A stretch of 64,000 nucleotides of DNA. Source: Carallia brachiata. Taxonomy: Eukaryota > Streptophyta > Magnoliopsida > Malpighiales > Rhizophoraceae. Below, one piece after another: positions 13,237 to 24,835 of this stretch (the first letter of the stretch is position 1; every line of letters starts with the position of its first letter). Location of the stretch: contig JADCRB010000016.1 in NCBI GenBank assembly GCA_021464245.1, forward strand, positions 11,528,647-11,592,646, in the 5' to 3' direction. The notes beneath the pieces were generated by a model, which saw only the letters and a program-made list of their open reading frames with translations, made no database searches and had not been told where the DNA came from. The translations under genes were made by a program, and so were the position numbers.

Positions 13237-13447
13237 TGACCTAATGTTGATAGACAAATAACATCCAAAAAGTATTTAATTTGTATGATAAGATTCATAT
13301 TTTATATAATTATAATAATAATAAGTAATATAAAAAATATTATTATATTTTATTATTTATATTTTTTAACTACAGTTATACAAAATATGAATCTTATTAT
13401 ACAAAATAAAAATATATAGACACTTTTTAACTACCTAAATTTGGTCA
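13237..13447. mobile_element. MITE-like inverted-repeat element, ~211 bp
   Basis: The ends are TGACCTAA and TTTGGTCA, and the two halves are largely reverse-complementary. GTATGATAAGATTCATATTTT on the left pairs with CAAAATATGAATCTTATTATAC on the right around an AT-rich centre near 13340. It has no coding capacity. The family is not identified and no clear target duplication was found. Confidence 0.55.
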
Positions 13448-15300
13448 TGTAATAGATTTTTCTTTTTTTTTTTAATGGATAAAATAGAAGAATGCAATAC
13501 AAAAATTTCTTAAAAAATTACTCATTATAGTACCACTCTCACTTTAATTTTGGAGTTCTCATAGAATCTAATGTATTAATGCTAGTATATTCACTTAATC
13601 AACCTTAAAGAAACACAAAAATTATGCAGTGTAATCTTACTAGAGCATCCGCCATTTGGTAGGAACACATAGACGTGACGTGTGCATATATGTATTTCCT
13701 TTTCTCTTTTTTTTCATTCGCCTACTATTTTTATTGGCCTAAATTAATGTGTGGGAAGATATTTTCTGTTTTCTTTTCTTTTTTCTTAGAATGAAGATAT
13801 TTTCTTCGCCAAGTAAGAGAGATATATTGAGTAGATAGAAAAGAATATTGAAACCAGAAAGAGTGTGTGCAGGGAGCAGATGGAAAGAAATAAAAAGTAT
13901 TTTAGAGAGATGGAGTGCCAGAACAAAGGAAAAGAGGATAGGCTACAGCGGATCCTGTCGGATACATAGGGAGTTTGTTTTTTAAATTTGATTATACATG
14001 CACGTTTGATGAGATGGGTAAAAATAAGTTAATTTAAATATATTTAATAATTTATTTATATTTTAATTTTTAAAATTTAATATATTTTTTATAATTTAAT
14101 AGTTCAGATTATTACGTGTCTATTTTATTTTAATTCGCGTGTGTTTATAAAGTATTTTTGTTGTTTTATAATAGGGGTTATTGTTATTTGAGAGGGACTT
14201 ATTAGTCATACAGAATTGTCATACTTAAATCAATAAATGTAATTATTTATTAATAAAATATAATTATATTGATAAAATATAAAACAACAAAACTGAAACA
14301 ATAAAATCAAAATATAAAATTAGATTAATATTATTTTAAAATTTAAAGTATAAATTTTACATAATATATATTATTTCTTTTTTTCAAAAAAAGATTCATA
14401 CAAAAATATTAATGTGGTTACATTTTATTAGTAAGTGATTAATTTGTTGATTTAAGTATAATGCACTAATATGGTTGATAAGTATGGCTGCTAAACTTCT
14501 TTTGTTGATATTAGCTAGGGACTTATCCCACCAATTGAAAAAAAAAAAAAAAAGGAAAAGGAAAAGAGGAAGTATAAAGAAGAGAGTGCAGTTTTCTAAT
14601 ATGCTGAAAAAACAAAAAGTAATTATTAAAAACTGAGATTTTTTTGGTCTTTTCATTTATTTTCTCAAGAGCACTATTGTGTAGTTTCATTTAATTAGTA
14701 CTAAAAGAATAAAATAGTCTTAATCTAACAATTTATCTTTTTATGTTTTTTTTAATTCAACCATTAAACAATTTATTTTGAAATTTTTTGAATTATTTTA
14801 TGTGAAACTCTTAAATTTTTTATTTTCATAAAATGAAATGGATCGAATCTACCAAACTTTTTTTTTTGTCTATTAACAAAAAAAAAATCAAAGGAGCACT
14901 CAATCTCAATGGGTGCATAAAGATAGAAAATCAATCGTATAAATACAAATTTCACCCAATATCTTTGGTTTTTATTTTTTTTTAAATTTTACCCAAACTT
15001 TTCATTGTCAATTTTTTTTATCGTTTTTTTGTTAGTAAGACATTAAATCTAATATGTGATGGTTTAGTCAGTATCACGTTATAAAAATTAAATATTATAT
15101 CAATAAAAGTTGATGACATGAAATATAATATTTTTTTAACATATTCTTTCAAAAAAAATTTAAATTTTTATAAGTTAAAAAAAGTTAAAATGATTTTAAA
15201 CTTAAAAAGTTAAAAAAAAAAAAACAAAACAAAACAAAACCAAACACTTGACTACCATTTCCACCGCGGCTCCGAGCTGCCATTTCTTGCAAGAGATACA

Positions 15301-15378
15301 AAGAGGATTCAAGGTTTTGTCTTGGAATCAATCTAAGGAAAGAGGATTCAAGGTTTTGTCTTGGAATCAATCTAAGGA
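15301..15378. repeat. Perfect 39-bp tandem duplication
   Basis: Two identical consecutive 39-base units (15301-15339 and 15340-15378) each begin AAGAGGATTCAAGG and end CAATCTAAGGA. The identity points to a recent slippage or duplication event. Confidence 0.95.
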
Positions 15379-15694
15379 ATAATAAGAATAATGAATAATG
15401 ATAAATATTTAAAAATTATATCATAAAATATTTTAAAATTTATAAAAAAATTATTAATTTAAATAGATTCGTCAAGTCAATTATTTAGTAGACAGAGAAC
15501 TGTTTATGAGATAATTGGAGAGGGCTTCGGTAAGTCAAATTGAATATCTTCACGTGAATTACTATTTACTAGTTAGTCACGTCTCTTTTCTGTTGGCAGA
15601 TGACTTACAATCAAAATCTTTCATTCATGAGTCTTTGCCGCTCTTAATGTTGTTTTGGTTTTGGGTTCGCAGATGACACTAGCTGCAGTGGAAC

Positions 15695-15970
15695 TGATGG
15701 AATCAAGTGCAAGTGATTAAGTAAAAGAAGTGGTAAAGACGAAGCAAAAGGCAAAGTAAAGAATTTGAAAGGAAGAAATTTCACATGAAAGATACAAAGA
15801 GGGAATAAGCTAAATATAAAAGTCAATGACGTATAATTTAATATTTTAAAATTTTAAGTAAGAAATAATGTCACAAACTTAATTTATTATTTATTTCGAT
15901 CTTTTAAAAATTACTCTTTATTATTGAGTCCAAACTTAGGCGTTCCACATCTATAAATTTCTAATAAACA
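15695..15970. repeat. Left terminal repeat of the TRIM-like element
   Basis: It aligns with 16319-16530 over most of its length (GGAATCAAGTG, GATACAA, AAATATAAAA, CTTAATTT.TTATTTA, AAATTTCTAA) with many substitutions and one extra ~60-base purine-rich stretch. Confidence 0.6.
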
Positions 15971-16318
15971 ATATCAAAACAGCAAGATCTTTTTGCGACT
16001 CGTTGAAAAACGATCATGATGGATGCATCAATCTATACCTATAGAGCAATCCCCCGTGAGGATGATGAAATAAGAGCTACACCACCCAAAAAAGGCTCAA
16101 AAAGGAAGCCTAAGCGGTAGGGTAGCTCATTGAGCTTGAACTCGCAATAGAAGGCCGAAAAAGAGAGCTCAAGAAGAAGAGTCAAAGAATAAGAAGAAAC
16201 AAATTATTATATGGCCCGAAGGACAAGGCAGCTATGGAGGTAAGGCGGTCAAATAGGCACGATGTAACAAGTTTCAAAGGCGTTCTGGAGAGCTAGCCCA
16301 CATATACATGAGAGGAAG

Positions 16319-16530
16319 TGACGGAATCAAGTGTCAGTGGCCAAATAACAGAAGTGAGATACAAGGGAGCAGGTTAAATATAAAACCCACTGACCCATGA
16401 CCCAATACCTTAAGATTTTTAGTAATAAATGGTGTCACAGGCTTAATTTGTTATTTACACACATTCTTCAAAGATTGCTTTCTATTATTGGGTTCGAATC
16501 TGTATGTTTCACATCCGCAAATTTCTAACA
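16319..16530. repeat. Right terminal repeat of the TRIM-like element
   Basis: It begins TGACGGAATCAAGTG right after a purine-rich tract and ends AAATTTCTAACA. Confidence 0.6.
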
Positions 16531-17825
16531 CGAACTCGTCGCGGCGAAAATAGCAGTCGAGTGTTTGGTTTTGAATTTTTTTTTTTTTTACTTATCATTT
16601 AACTTTTAAAAAAATAAATTTATTTTAAAAAATATAAAAAATTGTCGTGTGTTATGTCATCAATTATTGGTGAGGTAGGCCTAATTTAGATGATATAGCG
16701 TTGACTATACCGTCACGCATCAAATTTAATGGTTAAGTAACGAAGTGGGTGAAAAAAATCAATGATGAGATTCTAAAAGAAATAAAAATTGTATGTAGAA
16801 TTTTCCAAAAAAAAAAGATAAATAAAATCTATATTTATACCAAAATAAATACAAGAATAACTTTTGTAAAATACGCTGATCAAACATAGATGCATGATGA
16901 TATACGCTTACTTGTTTGTGAATACATTTTTATTTTTTTTCCTACACACCAAGCCAATACGTTAAAAAAAATAGTAACAATGTTCAGAGTCATTTTCAAC
17001 AATGAGATAATCATTGGAAACTAAAGAGGCTGAAAGAGTCAAAGTTTGAGACGCAAAGGTCTGTAATGTAATAGAAAGACGCAACGTATGAAATGAGAGA
17101 ACAAGCATTTAAAAAGAAAGAGGGAAATGATAGATATAAACTCTTAAATAATAAAATAATAATAATAAAATAATTTAAATTATTAAATAATTATAATTTT
17201 AAGAAATAAATAAATTATTAAATATTATTAATTAAATTGTATAAATATTTTATTATTATTTAATATTAATTCAAAAATTTATTTATATTTATTGGACTGC
17301 AAGGTATTAATAGGATTTTATTTTATTTTAACTCTATTGTACATTGAATTGGGACTGTTCCACGCAATTTTATTTATTATTTACATAAATTATTTAAAAA
17401 ATATCAAATAGTGGGTGAGATCCACACCCTTTTCCCCTCTTATTCTCCTATTTGGGCCTAGTAACTTAAAATATTATCGCACAATATGTTTTTTCAAAAA
17501 AAGACAATATAAAAAGGGATGACACCGACGATCTTTTCATCCTCTCTCTCTCTCTCTCTCCGATGTAATAATAATTCCTGTTCAGGCGACGACATTCCCA
17601 AAAAAAAAAAAAAACAGAGACAGAATAATAATTTAAACCAACAACAATAATAAATTTGAAACCCAATTGATTACAAAACAACAATAATTTCAATCCTGAA
17701 AATAAAATTCAGTCATATAATGATTGCAAAACGGCGAGAGATTCATACAGAAGTGCCAGAAACCAAGTGGGTATTACACAGAACATTGATTGATAAAAAG
17801 ACAACTGCAAAGAAACTAAGAAAGG
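16531..17825. other. Intergenic AT-rich DNA
   Basis: No gene is recognised. The 3' part (about 17460-17825) is probably the 3' untranslated region of the 86-aa gene on the minus strand and includes a short (CT)n near 17540-17560 and a poly-A tract near 17600. Confidence 0.5.
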
Positions 17826-18086
17826 TTAATCAGAGTGGGAATTATCGTCGGAATCGGAATCGGAGTCGGAATCGGAGGAGAACATGGAGAAGCGGTGGTT
17901 GGTGGGGTTGTAGCAGAGGTAGGTCCAGAGGGAGAGAGCGAGGCGGCCGAGGTGGTGGAGAGGGAAGCAGAAAAGGAGGTGCAAAACTTGATCTCCGCTC
18001 AGCCTCTCTGGGTTGCACGCTATGTACTGGCATAGATTTGCCGACAGGTTCGCTACAACCACCACCAGATTGCTGCTTAGTACCAT
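17826..18086 (-). CDS. Small single-exon protein with hydrophobic core and acidic Ser-Asp tail, 86 aa
   Basis: The ATG at 18086 is preceded by a purine-rich GAGAGAGACAAAGACAGAG leader and the frame runs to a TAA. The N-terminal ~55 residues are hydrophobic with LVVVVANLSANLCQYIAC, then the amphipathic or membrane-like LHLLFCFPLHHLGRLALSLW. The last ~20 residues are a Ser-Asp repeat. GC content is higher than the surroundings and hydrophobic residues are organised, which supports real coding. I do not recognise the family and assign no function. The opposite-strand frame over the same bases is Gly/Arg-rich and is its shadow. Confidence 0.65.
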   Translation of the reverse strand: MVLSSNLVVVVANLSANLCQYIACNPERLSGDQVLHLLFCFPLHHLGRLALSLWTYLCYNPTNHRFSMFSSDSDSDSDSDDNSHSD

Positions 18087-20536
18087 CTCTGTCTTTGTCT
18101 CTCTCTCTTGTAAGATTTTTTATGATCCTGAATTTCTGGTTTTTCTGTTGATTGATTTTGTTGGTTTGTTTCTTTGTTTATAAATGGGAAAGTTGGGAAG
18201 AAATTTTTTGTTTTTCCTTTTTTTGTGGGTTGGGTCTCAGTCAATGATTTTGAATTGATGGGCTTGTCTTGACATGTTCACATTTGACATGTTGTGTTAA
18301 AATCTACTCTGAGATGAAAACTACGTCGTTTGAAGACACACGGAAATTGAAATAAACCATGAGTCCTTTTTTCAAAAAAAAAAAAAAAAAATGCGTCATA
18401 ACATGTAACCAAGGGGATTATTCGTTAATATTCTCATACACTCTACTCTACACAAGTGACTTTCTCTCTCTTTTTTTTTAATCCTCCGTGTGAAGGATCC
18501 TTACTCAATCATTATTGAATTTCAATGAATCTTTCCAATACCTAATTTCAATATTAATAAATAAAAAACATACCATTGCACCTTAGCAAAAATCTCCTAA
18601 TATTCTTAGATATAAGTGACAATAAAAAACTCGACCTGATGTAGAGATTGACGTACCGAATTACCCTTTGTGGTTAGTCTTTTGTTTTCCCTGGAAATCT
18701 TGTGGTAAAACAATCAATTTTGTTGTTGTTTTTTTTTTTCCACATGAACGTCAACACGTGTTAGACTTCCAGAAAATGTTCTATATTCCCTGTGAAATAA
18801 ATTTCAAATCCAACCTTCAGATTTTTCTGATTTCCGCATTTCTTTTTTCTTTGAAATAACTTAATATTTTTATTTAAATAATTTTTAAAAAAGTTTTAAA
18901 GTAACATGAATTGTTAATAATTGAATTTAAGATAAAATAAAATATAGATAGATTATCAAATATTATTGATAAAATTATAAGTAATATGAACTGTTAAATG
19001 ATTAAATTTAATAAAAAAATAAAAAATAATTAAATATCATTAAAAGACTGTATAATTAATTAACTAAATGAATTTACCTAATATTACTCTTTTTTTGTTT
19101 TTTAGTTTTCCTTCTGATTGAACGAGGACTGGGATGAGTTTTGCAAGATCCCTTTTATTTTTTTTTATTTTTATATGTTTCCTTTTTGTTTTCCAGTTTT
19201 CCTTTTGGGCATCAATAATACAGAAAAAAAATAAGAGAGAAAATTTATGCAATCTCAATCTAATACAACACAAGTATATATAAACTGAGGCTTTTGACTG
19301 GGAGTTTTAGGTCCTTCATCACAAGTACCCTAATCCCTAAAATGTGTTTTTTTGTCTAACCCATGAAATAATTGCATCAAACATTAGTCATAATAAAACC
19401 GAACAAACGATAAAAAAAAATGCTTTGAGAAAGGAAATTCTGGTCAGTGAAGATGAACAATGTCCACAACAGTTACAATCATAAAATAAAAGACAAAAAA
19501 GTGAGAGTTAAAAAAATTTAGTGGCTTTTTTTTTTTCCTTTTTTAAGAGAAGGAAATTACTTTATTACTCCAAATAATCTTTGCAAAGAAACTGCCTTAG
19601 GTGTGGGGGATGGAAAGTCACCTAGTCCACCAGACTAACATGCTAGTCAGCTTTGATCTGAGTATTCTCTCTCTCTCTCTCTCTCTCTCTAGATATATAT
19701 ATATATATATAGCGTATGACGTGAGTTTGCTATATAACATCTTCTCATACTTCTGAGCTTATTTTGGCTTAAAATATCATTTTTTTTCTTATTCTTCTCT
19801 TTGAACAATTCATTTAAAGAAAACATGCTTCTCATCCAATTTTCTTTTATTTTTGATTAACTTTAACCCTTTTTAATTGAAGAATTTAACTAACCTTTAA
19901 TTCCAGATATAATTTAGTTAAATCTTCCAATTGCATATACAATTTTATAAAATCTTTTGATCATCTTTTGTTCTATCAAAATTTCTTTCATGTCTAATTC
20001 TTTAACTCACAAAACTTAAAGTTAATTTATGGATTTGTTAGCTATATCAGCTATAACAAACTTTTGTAGTTATATCAACTGTAACAAGCTTTTTGTTGTC
20101 TGTTCCTGCAGACCTATTATGGTAGCTGTCACTCGACTCATCTTGGCTCTACACATAAATTTCAGAGTTTAATTTCCATGATAGTTAAAACTTTTGTCTA
20201 TTGGTTCTTTGGGTATTAAACTTTGAGTTTAACATTATTAAAACTCTTAATCTATCGATCCTTTGAGAGGATTTAAACTCTTATTTGTCTATTGATCCTT
20301 TGAAATTTAAACTCTTGTTTTTGCTGTGTGAGATAATATAGGTTAAAAATTCAGAATTTATGTTAAGATTAGATATGTGTTTGGCATTTATATTCGCCAC
20401 ATCTAAGGCTGCAGAGGTGTACCATTTCACCACCAAGAAACCTTTCATCAAGACTTTCCTGACATTTTCCTTCTACATTGAAGAGAAATTGTTAGAATGA
20501 GTGTCACATGTTCGTGTGTCTTTTTTTTTAGGGTTA
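18087..20536. other. Intergenic AT-rich DNA
   Basis: This contains the likely promoter of the 86-aa gene at its left end. No gene or clear element is seen in the rest except the microsatellite at 19665-19711. Confidence 0.5.
19665..19711. repeat. Compound (CT)n(AT)n microsatellite
   Basis: About 12 CT units are followed directly by about 9 AT units. Confidence 0.95.
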
Positions 20537-20612
20537 TCTAACATGGCAACTTTTTTTTTTGACAGAGAGTGAAATTCTTTCATTAATAACGAAGATCCTT
20601 ACATAAAAGGAA
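20537..20612 (-). repeat. LINE 3'-end-like repeat, inverted relative to 22582-22657
   Basis: Read on the minus strand this is the sequence around ATAAAAGG, AAGGATCTT and TTTCACT, then a poly-A tract and GTTGCCATGT. It matches the 3' end of the LINE fragment that finishes at 22644, including the bases beyond the poly-A. Confidence 0.6.
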
Positions 20613-20633
20613 GCTTACACCGTGTGTCTGAAT

Positions 20634-20676
20634 GAGTTAGAATATTATGTCAAAAAAAAAAAAAAGAGTTAGAATA
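20634..20676. mobile_element. Tail-only retroposon insertion with 12-bp target duplication
   Basis: GAGTTAGAATAT occurs at 20634-20645 and again at 20665-20676. It flanks the 19-base insert TATGTC plus 13 A residues. This is the footprint of an extremely 5'-truncated poly-A retroposon. Confidence 0.7.
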
Positions 20677-21681
20677 TGACAGCTATACTGTGTTTAATCC
20701 ACAAATGCAGCTAAGTCTTTCATCTGAATTAATCGGTCATTAACACCACCTGAAGAAAATGAAAGAAAATTATTGTTTTCTTGAGCAAATCTGTGAAGAA
20801 ATGAAAATATGTTTAGTTATTTCAATTTTTCTTTTTATTAAATTGCATTTTTTCTCTTAATTTTAAAAAATGTAATGTCATCAATACATGCTACGTGGCA
20901 TACTGACTGATCACAAAACTTATAAAATAACAGATGACATGATATCACAGTAACATAGTTAATATCAAATTAACATACTGATCAAATTACTTTAATAGAT
21001 TTAACGTTTTAGATTAATTTAAAAAAAACGTAAGGGAAAAGACTTTAAAAAATAAGTTAAAAAATGCGAAAATATAGTTGATAAAATTAACCTTTACACC
21101 ATGTGGAAAATGACAAAACGAAACATGCTGACTTGGCCTGTCACATCATGTTGCCACTTGCTTTTAATTCCTACATAGAAAATATACAAAGAGTCCGAAT
21201 ACGAAAATAGAGACTAATGAATAGAAAAAATGTCACATTATGCAATCTTCCAACAGTTAAAAATTAGGCTGGCAGATTTTAAAATTTTATATTGGAGAAT
21301 AGGAATGGGTGTTCGGTATCTGAGAAGTAGAAGGCTTCCGAACTCGCCAACCATATTAATTCGGCTCCCCCCAATTTATTGTAAAGAAAGGACAAATAAA
21401 AGGCTTCCATACATTAGAACTGTACGAGGACTACAAAAGTATCAACTATGCACATTTATCTCGATTCTTAAGAGAGACTATCTTGGCAATCTTGAACATG
21501 TAAATTTCAATTCATAATGGAATAATTTTATTGTTATATAAGACTCAATCTTCACCCTAATTTATGATAGTTTATGCATATTTCATTTAAGAGGTGCCTG
21601 TTCAACAAGGATAAAAATCCTTAATTTGTGATAAAAAAAAAAAAAAAATCCTTAACTTGGAAGGCTCAGAAAGCTGTTATT

Positions 21682-21994
21682 GGGATAATTAATTTTTTAG
21701 ACTTAAATTTTTGTGATTTTTTTTATTTGAAACCTAAACCCTTTAAGTTTTCTATTTAAGGCCTAAATCTTTATTTTTTGTTCTATTCAAGTCTTTTTAC
21801 AGTAAAACCGTTAACTTTTCCGTTAACTTTAATTTTATTTCCGTTAGATCTAACGGAAAAGTTAACGGTAAATCATACAAAAGGACTTGAATAGAAAAAA
21901 AATAAAGGTTTATACCTTAAATAGAAAACTTAAAAGGTTTAAACCTTAAATAGAAAAAATCACAAAGGTTTAAGTCTAAAAAGTTGGTTATCCG
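21682..21994. mobile_element. Foldback (long-inverted-repeat) Mutator-like MITE
   Basis: The two halves are reverse-complementary about a centre near 21840 (TTCCGTTAGATCTAACGGAA). The left end is GGGATAAT and the right end TTATCC. The flanks GCTGTTATT (21673-21681) and TCTGTTATT (21995-22003) match at 8 of 9 bases, fitting the 9-bp target duplication of Mutator-like elements. There is no coding capacity. Confidence 0.7.
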
Positions 21995-22019
21995 TCTGTT
22001 ATTTTTAAGTACAAAAATC

Positions 22020-22644
22020 CTAGTTCTCAAATAGCTGTGTTGGGTGCAATCAATTTTTAGCAGGAATTGGTCTCCGTTCACACTACTTCTGATTATCAGA
22101 TTACACACTGTAATCCGGCCACTTGGATTGCACCGGAGACAAGTAGGCTCAAATTAAACTGTGATGGGTCATTCAACCCGGACAGTGACCGAGCTAGCGT
22201 AGGAGTCATATGCAGAAATGGCAACCGCCTACTCATCGACCAAATTTCTACCTCCTGTTTTGCACCGTCGGCCTTGAGGGCAGAAGCTGAAGCTCTTCTT
22301 TGGGGATGCCACTTGAGGGAGGCAAGAGGACCTACTCACATGGTCATCGAAACGGATTCCAAAATCCTTGCCCAAGCCTTAGAGGGCCCTAGACCCAAAT
22401 AACCTTAGGAAATCAGTTCTATCGTTAGTGATGTTAAGGAAATTGAATATTTTGTATTTGTTGTCTCTGTAATTCTTATTTTTTTGAAAGGTCAATCAAT
22501 CGGCAGATTGAGTTACAAAATAATTCAGTTTGAACTTTATATCTTGGGATTGGATCAACAATCCACCCAACGAGCTCAGGTCCCTTTTATGTAAGGATCT
22601 TTGTTATCAATAAAAAAATTTCACTTTGTGTAAAAAAAAAAAAA
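22020..22644 (+). mobile_element. 5'-truncated LINE with RNase H domain and poly-A tail
   Basis: An open frame around 22067-22402 encodes the RNase H (RVT_3) domain seen at the C terminus of plant LINE ORF2: LKLNCDGSF with the catalytic Asp, GVICRNGN, ALRAEAEALLWG with the Glu, and a late ETDSK Asp. It ends in a stop, then ~240 bases of 3' UTR, then a poly-A tract at 22632-22644. No reverse transcriptase is present, so the copy is dead and truncated. The left boundary is approximate. Confidence 0.75.
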
Positions 22645-22657
22645 AGTTGCCATGTCT
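22582..22657 (+). repeat. LINE 3' end and flank, inverted copy of 20537-20612
   Basis: TATGTAAGGATCTTTGTTATC, TTTCACTTTGTG, an A13 tract and GTTGCCATGTCTAGA match the reverse complement of 20537-20612. The match extends past the poly-A into flanking DNA. Confidence 0.6.
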
Positions 22658-22756
22658 AGAAGTAAATTAGCTAGAAAGTTATACATTGGAGTCAATGGAT
22701 TATTTAACTGCCAAATAACTGGCAGTTACAGCGAATTGATTTTTATGGGCAGTTTC

Positions 22757-22785
22757 GGGCCCAACATTTGAAAATAAGGGCCTAA
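22757..22785 (+). promoter_or_regulatory. GGGCCC/GGGCCTAA promoter motifs of the J-domain gene
   Basis: GGGCCCA at 22757-22763 and GGGCCTAA at 22778-22785 lie about 80-105 bases before the start codon. In plants such GGGCCC-type (site II, TCP-bound) motifs are common near promoters of housekeeping genes. Their role here is inferred. Confidence 0.4.
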
Positions 22786-22863
22786 CCCAATAACTATGGC
22801 CTTCGACCTTTTTCTGCTCTCTCCTTCGCCGTTCAGCGTTTGGGGACCGATTAGGAAGAAGAA

Positions 22864-24810
22864 ATGAAAGCGAATGCATGGACTATAATGCAGGCGCGCA
22901 TCTTGGTGGGACCCATCCCCACCGCCACCTCCGCCACTATTGACGGCTCCGATTCTTTGTTCTTAGCATGGTCGTCGTCCTCCTCCTTTATCAATGGACG
23001 CGAATCACGGACATGGGCCCAGCAGCATAATCGCAACCGCCTGTCCCGCCGCCACAACAGGGCGTCTGTGGCTGCCACCGCCGCGTCGTCATCGGCGGCG
23101 CTAGAAGAAGACGGGGAGCGAGATCATTACTCCGTGCTCGGAATCTCGCGGAACGCCACGTCAGCCGACATCAAGAAAGCTTATCGCCTTCTCGCCCGCA
23201 AGGTAAATTTGATTCACTTCTTGAGTTTCATTTCTTTCTTTCCTTTTCTTTAAAACCCTGTTTGGTTCCCGAGAAAAAATAAACGACGATAATTTAGAAA
23301 ATTTGAGAGAAAATTTTAGTCTCAGAGCAAGAATCGCTACCGCTTGTTATACAGATAGAGCAATAGAATGAAAGTGTGCTTGTGTTCATTTGTGTATTTA
23401 AGAGAAAACTGGGGAAAGGAGAATTAAGAAGCTTGAATTTTTTTTTTTTTTTTTGGGTTTTCAGTTGCATGTTAGTGTTTTCGAATAGCTCGGAAAATCA
23501 CCATGTCTTTGAGCTCAAAACAAAACAATTGCAGACGTTTTTAGTTGATAATTGTGAATGGTAGCTCCCTTTGGAATTTGGATTTCATTTTGTCGGCTTT
23601 GAAAGTTTCGATGAAATTAGTGTGTTCTAGAATGATATCCTAGATGGGAACTGTGTGGTGGTGTCTGATGATTTTAACCGTAAGGTGTGGTTGCAGCATC
23701 ATCCAGATGTCAGCAAGAATTCCCAAGCTGTTGAATTGTTCAAGAGCATCCACCGGGCGTATGAGGTGAGCAATCCCTAGTACCCTTCAATGTAATATGG
23801 TACTTGTAATCTTGATTTAATCTGTTCAATAACATAGGGTAAGGCCCATGAGGAGAAATAGCATCTTGGATGGCAGAATCTTGGGGCAAAACTAAGTGGG
23901 AACTCTCAAACTTTGAAACTTGAATATCATAAGTTTTTGGACCACAAGTGAAATATTATGATTTGCAAAGATGATGGATATGGAAATATTATACAGGAAA
24001 AGTTTAGTACTTGCTTTTTTGATCAATTTGGTTTCTATTGCTTCTGGACAACTGGATTTTGAATCATCTTGATGACAAGTTTGAGTGGTGAGACAATATT
24101 GCTGCTTGACAAATTCATCCCGAATGGTCTTAATGACCCCCCTTGAAAGTTGAGACAATATTTGCAAATCCATAAATTCCTTTCTTAAACAGATACTATC
24201 CAATGAGACAACAAGGGCTCAGTATGATCGAGTTGTAAGATTTCAAGAAGTTGCTGGTAGATCATACAGCGGGAAAGATCATTATGGTCCTGAATTTGGA
24301 GATGGGTTAAGGATCTATTGGTGGTATGAACTGAGGCGGAAAATGGAACACGAGAGATATTGGAAGCATTACAGAAGAAGTGAGAAGGACTCTTCCTCTT
24401 ACGATGAGACAGAGGGTGTGACCGAAGATGGAAACCAGCATGATGAAAGGGCCCCCTTTAGCGAAGTGCTTAGATCTGCCTTTATATCCTTGTTTCTGCT
24501 GCAGACATTTGGAGTGCGATTATCTCTTTCATTTAGTAGCTTGATGGCATTGTTTGACCGGAAACTGGATGCTGGATACAAGACGGGTTATCTAATTGCG
24601 TGGTTATTAGGTGGGAGAGGTGGAATTTTGTTAACTTTGTGTCTCCAATTTGCAAGTTGGGTGTGTGGAAAGACCAGCAGCAGTATTGTTGTTCTCGTAT
24701 TAGTAGCCATGTGGGTTGGCTCAAATCTTGCGAGATATGCCCCAGTCCCGCAGGGTGCTCTTCTTACACTCTTGTACATGTCAATTAAGCTGCAAGTCGA
24801 ACTAAACTGA
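22864..24810 (+). CDS. J-domain (DnaJ-like) membrane protein, 3 exons, 341 aa
   Basis: Exons are 22864-23202, 23697-23765 and 24193-24810, joined by GT-AG introns in phase. Residues 1-80 are Ser/Ala/Arg-rich and could be an organelle targeting region. The J-domain spans about residues 87-149 (DHYSVLGISRNATSADIKKA, then HPD at 115-117 just after the exon 1/2 junction, then SNETTRAQYD), so it should stimulate an Hsp70. The C-terminal half has three or four hydrophobic segments (near SAFISLFLLQTFG, AWLLGGRGGILLTLCLQF and SIVVLVLVAMWVG), implying a membrane-anchored co-chaperone, probably in chloroplast or mitochondrion (inference). From memory, Arabidopsis At5g18140 is a DnaJ protein of similar length next to an APR-like gene. 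The inverted duplicate at the right end of the window repeats exon 3. Confidence 0.85.
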
Positions 24811-24835
24811 ACAGTTTATTCATCAACATCAGTGA

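Larger units (their letters stand above)
12567..15694. other. Intergenic AT-rich DNA with a MITE and a tandem duplication
   Basis: This is the upstream region of the HOZ-like gene followed by very AT-rich DNA. Apart from the inverted-repeat element at 13237-13447 and the 39-bp tandem duplication at 15301-15378, no gene is seen. Small open frames contain poly-Lys/Phe runs from homopolymers. Confidence 0.55.
15695..16530. mobile_element. TRIM-like non-autonomous LTR retrotransposon, ~836 bp
   Basis: Two diverged direct repeats lie at 15695-15970 and 16319-16530. Both start TGAYGGAATCAAGTG and both end near ACATC...AAATTTCTAA..CA, giving the TG...CA ends of LTRs. The left copy has extra purine-rich bases, so it is longer. 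The 348-bp interior starts ATATCAAAACAG, a possible degenerate tRNA-Met primer site, and ends with the purine-rich GAGAGGAAG directly before the right repeat. The flanks GGAAC and CGAAC could be a decayed 5-bp target duplication. The interior encodes no recognisable protein. Size and architecture fit terminal-repeat retrotransposons in miniature. Confidence 0.6.

Noticed and set aside
15971..16318. Gag-like basic peptide in the TRIM interior
   Set aside because: Lys/Glu-rich translations arise from purine-rich DNA; no frame is open across the interior and no zinc knuckle is present.
17720..18151. 143-codon plus-strand frame rich in Gly and Arg
   Set aside because: It is the opposite strand of the 86-aa gene; its Gly/Arg content comes from the Ser-Asp and Leu/Pro codons of that gene.
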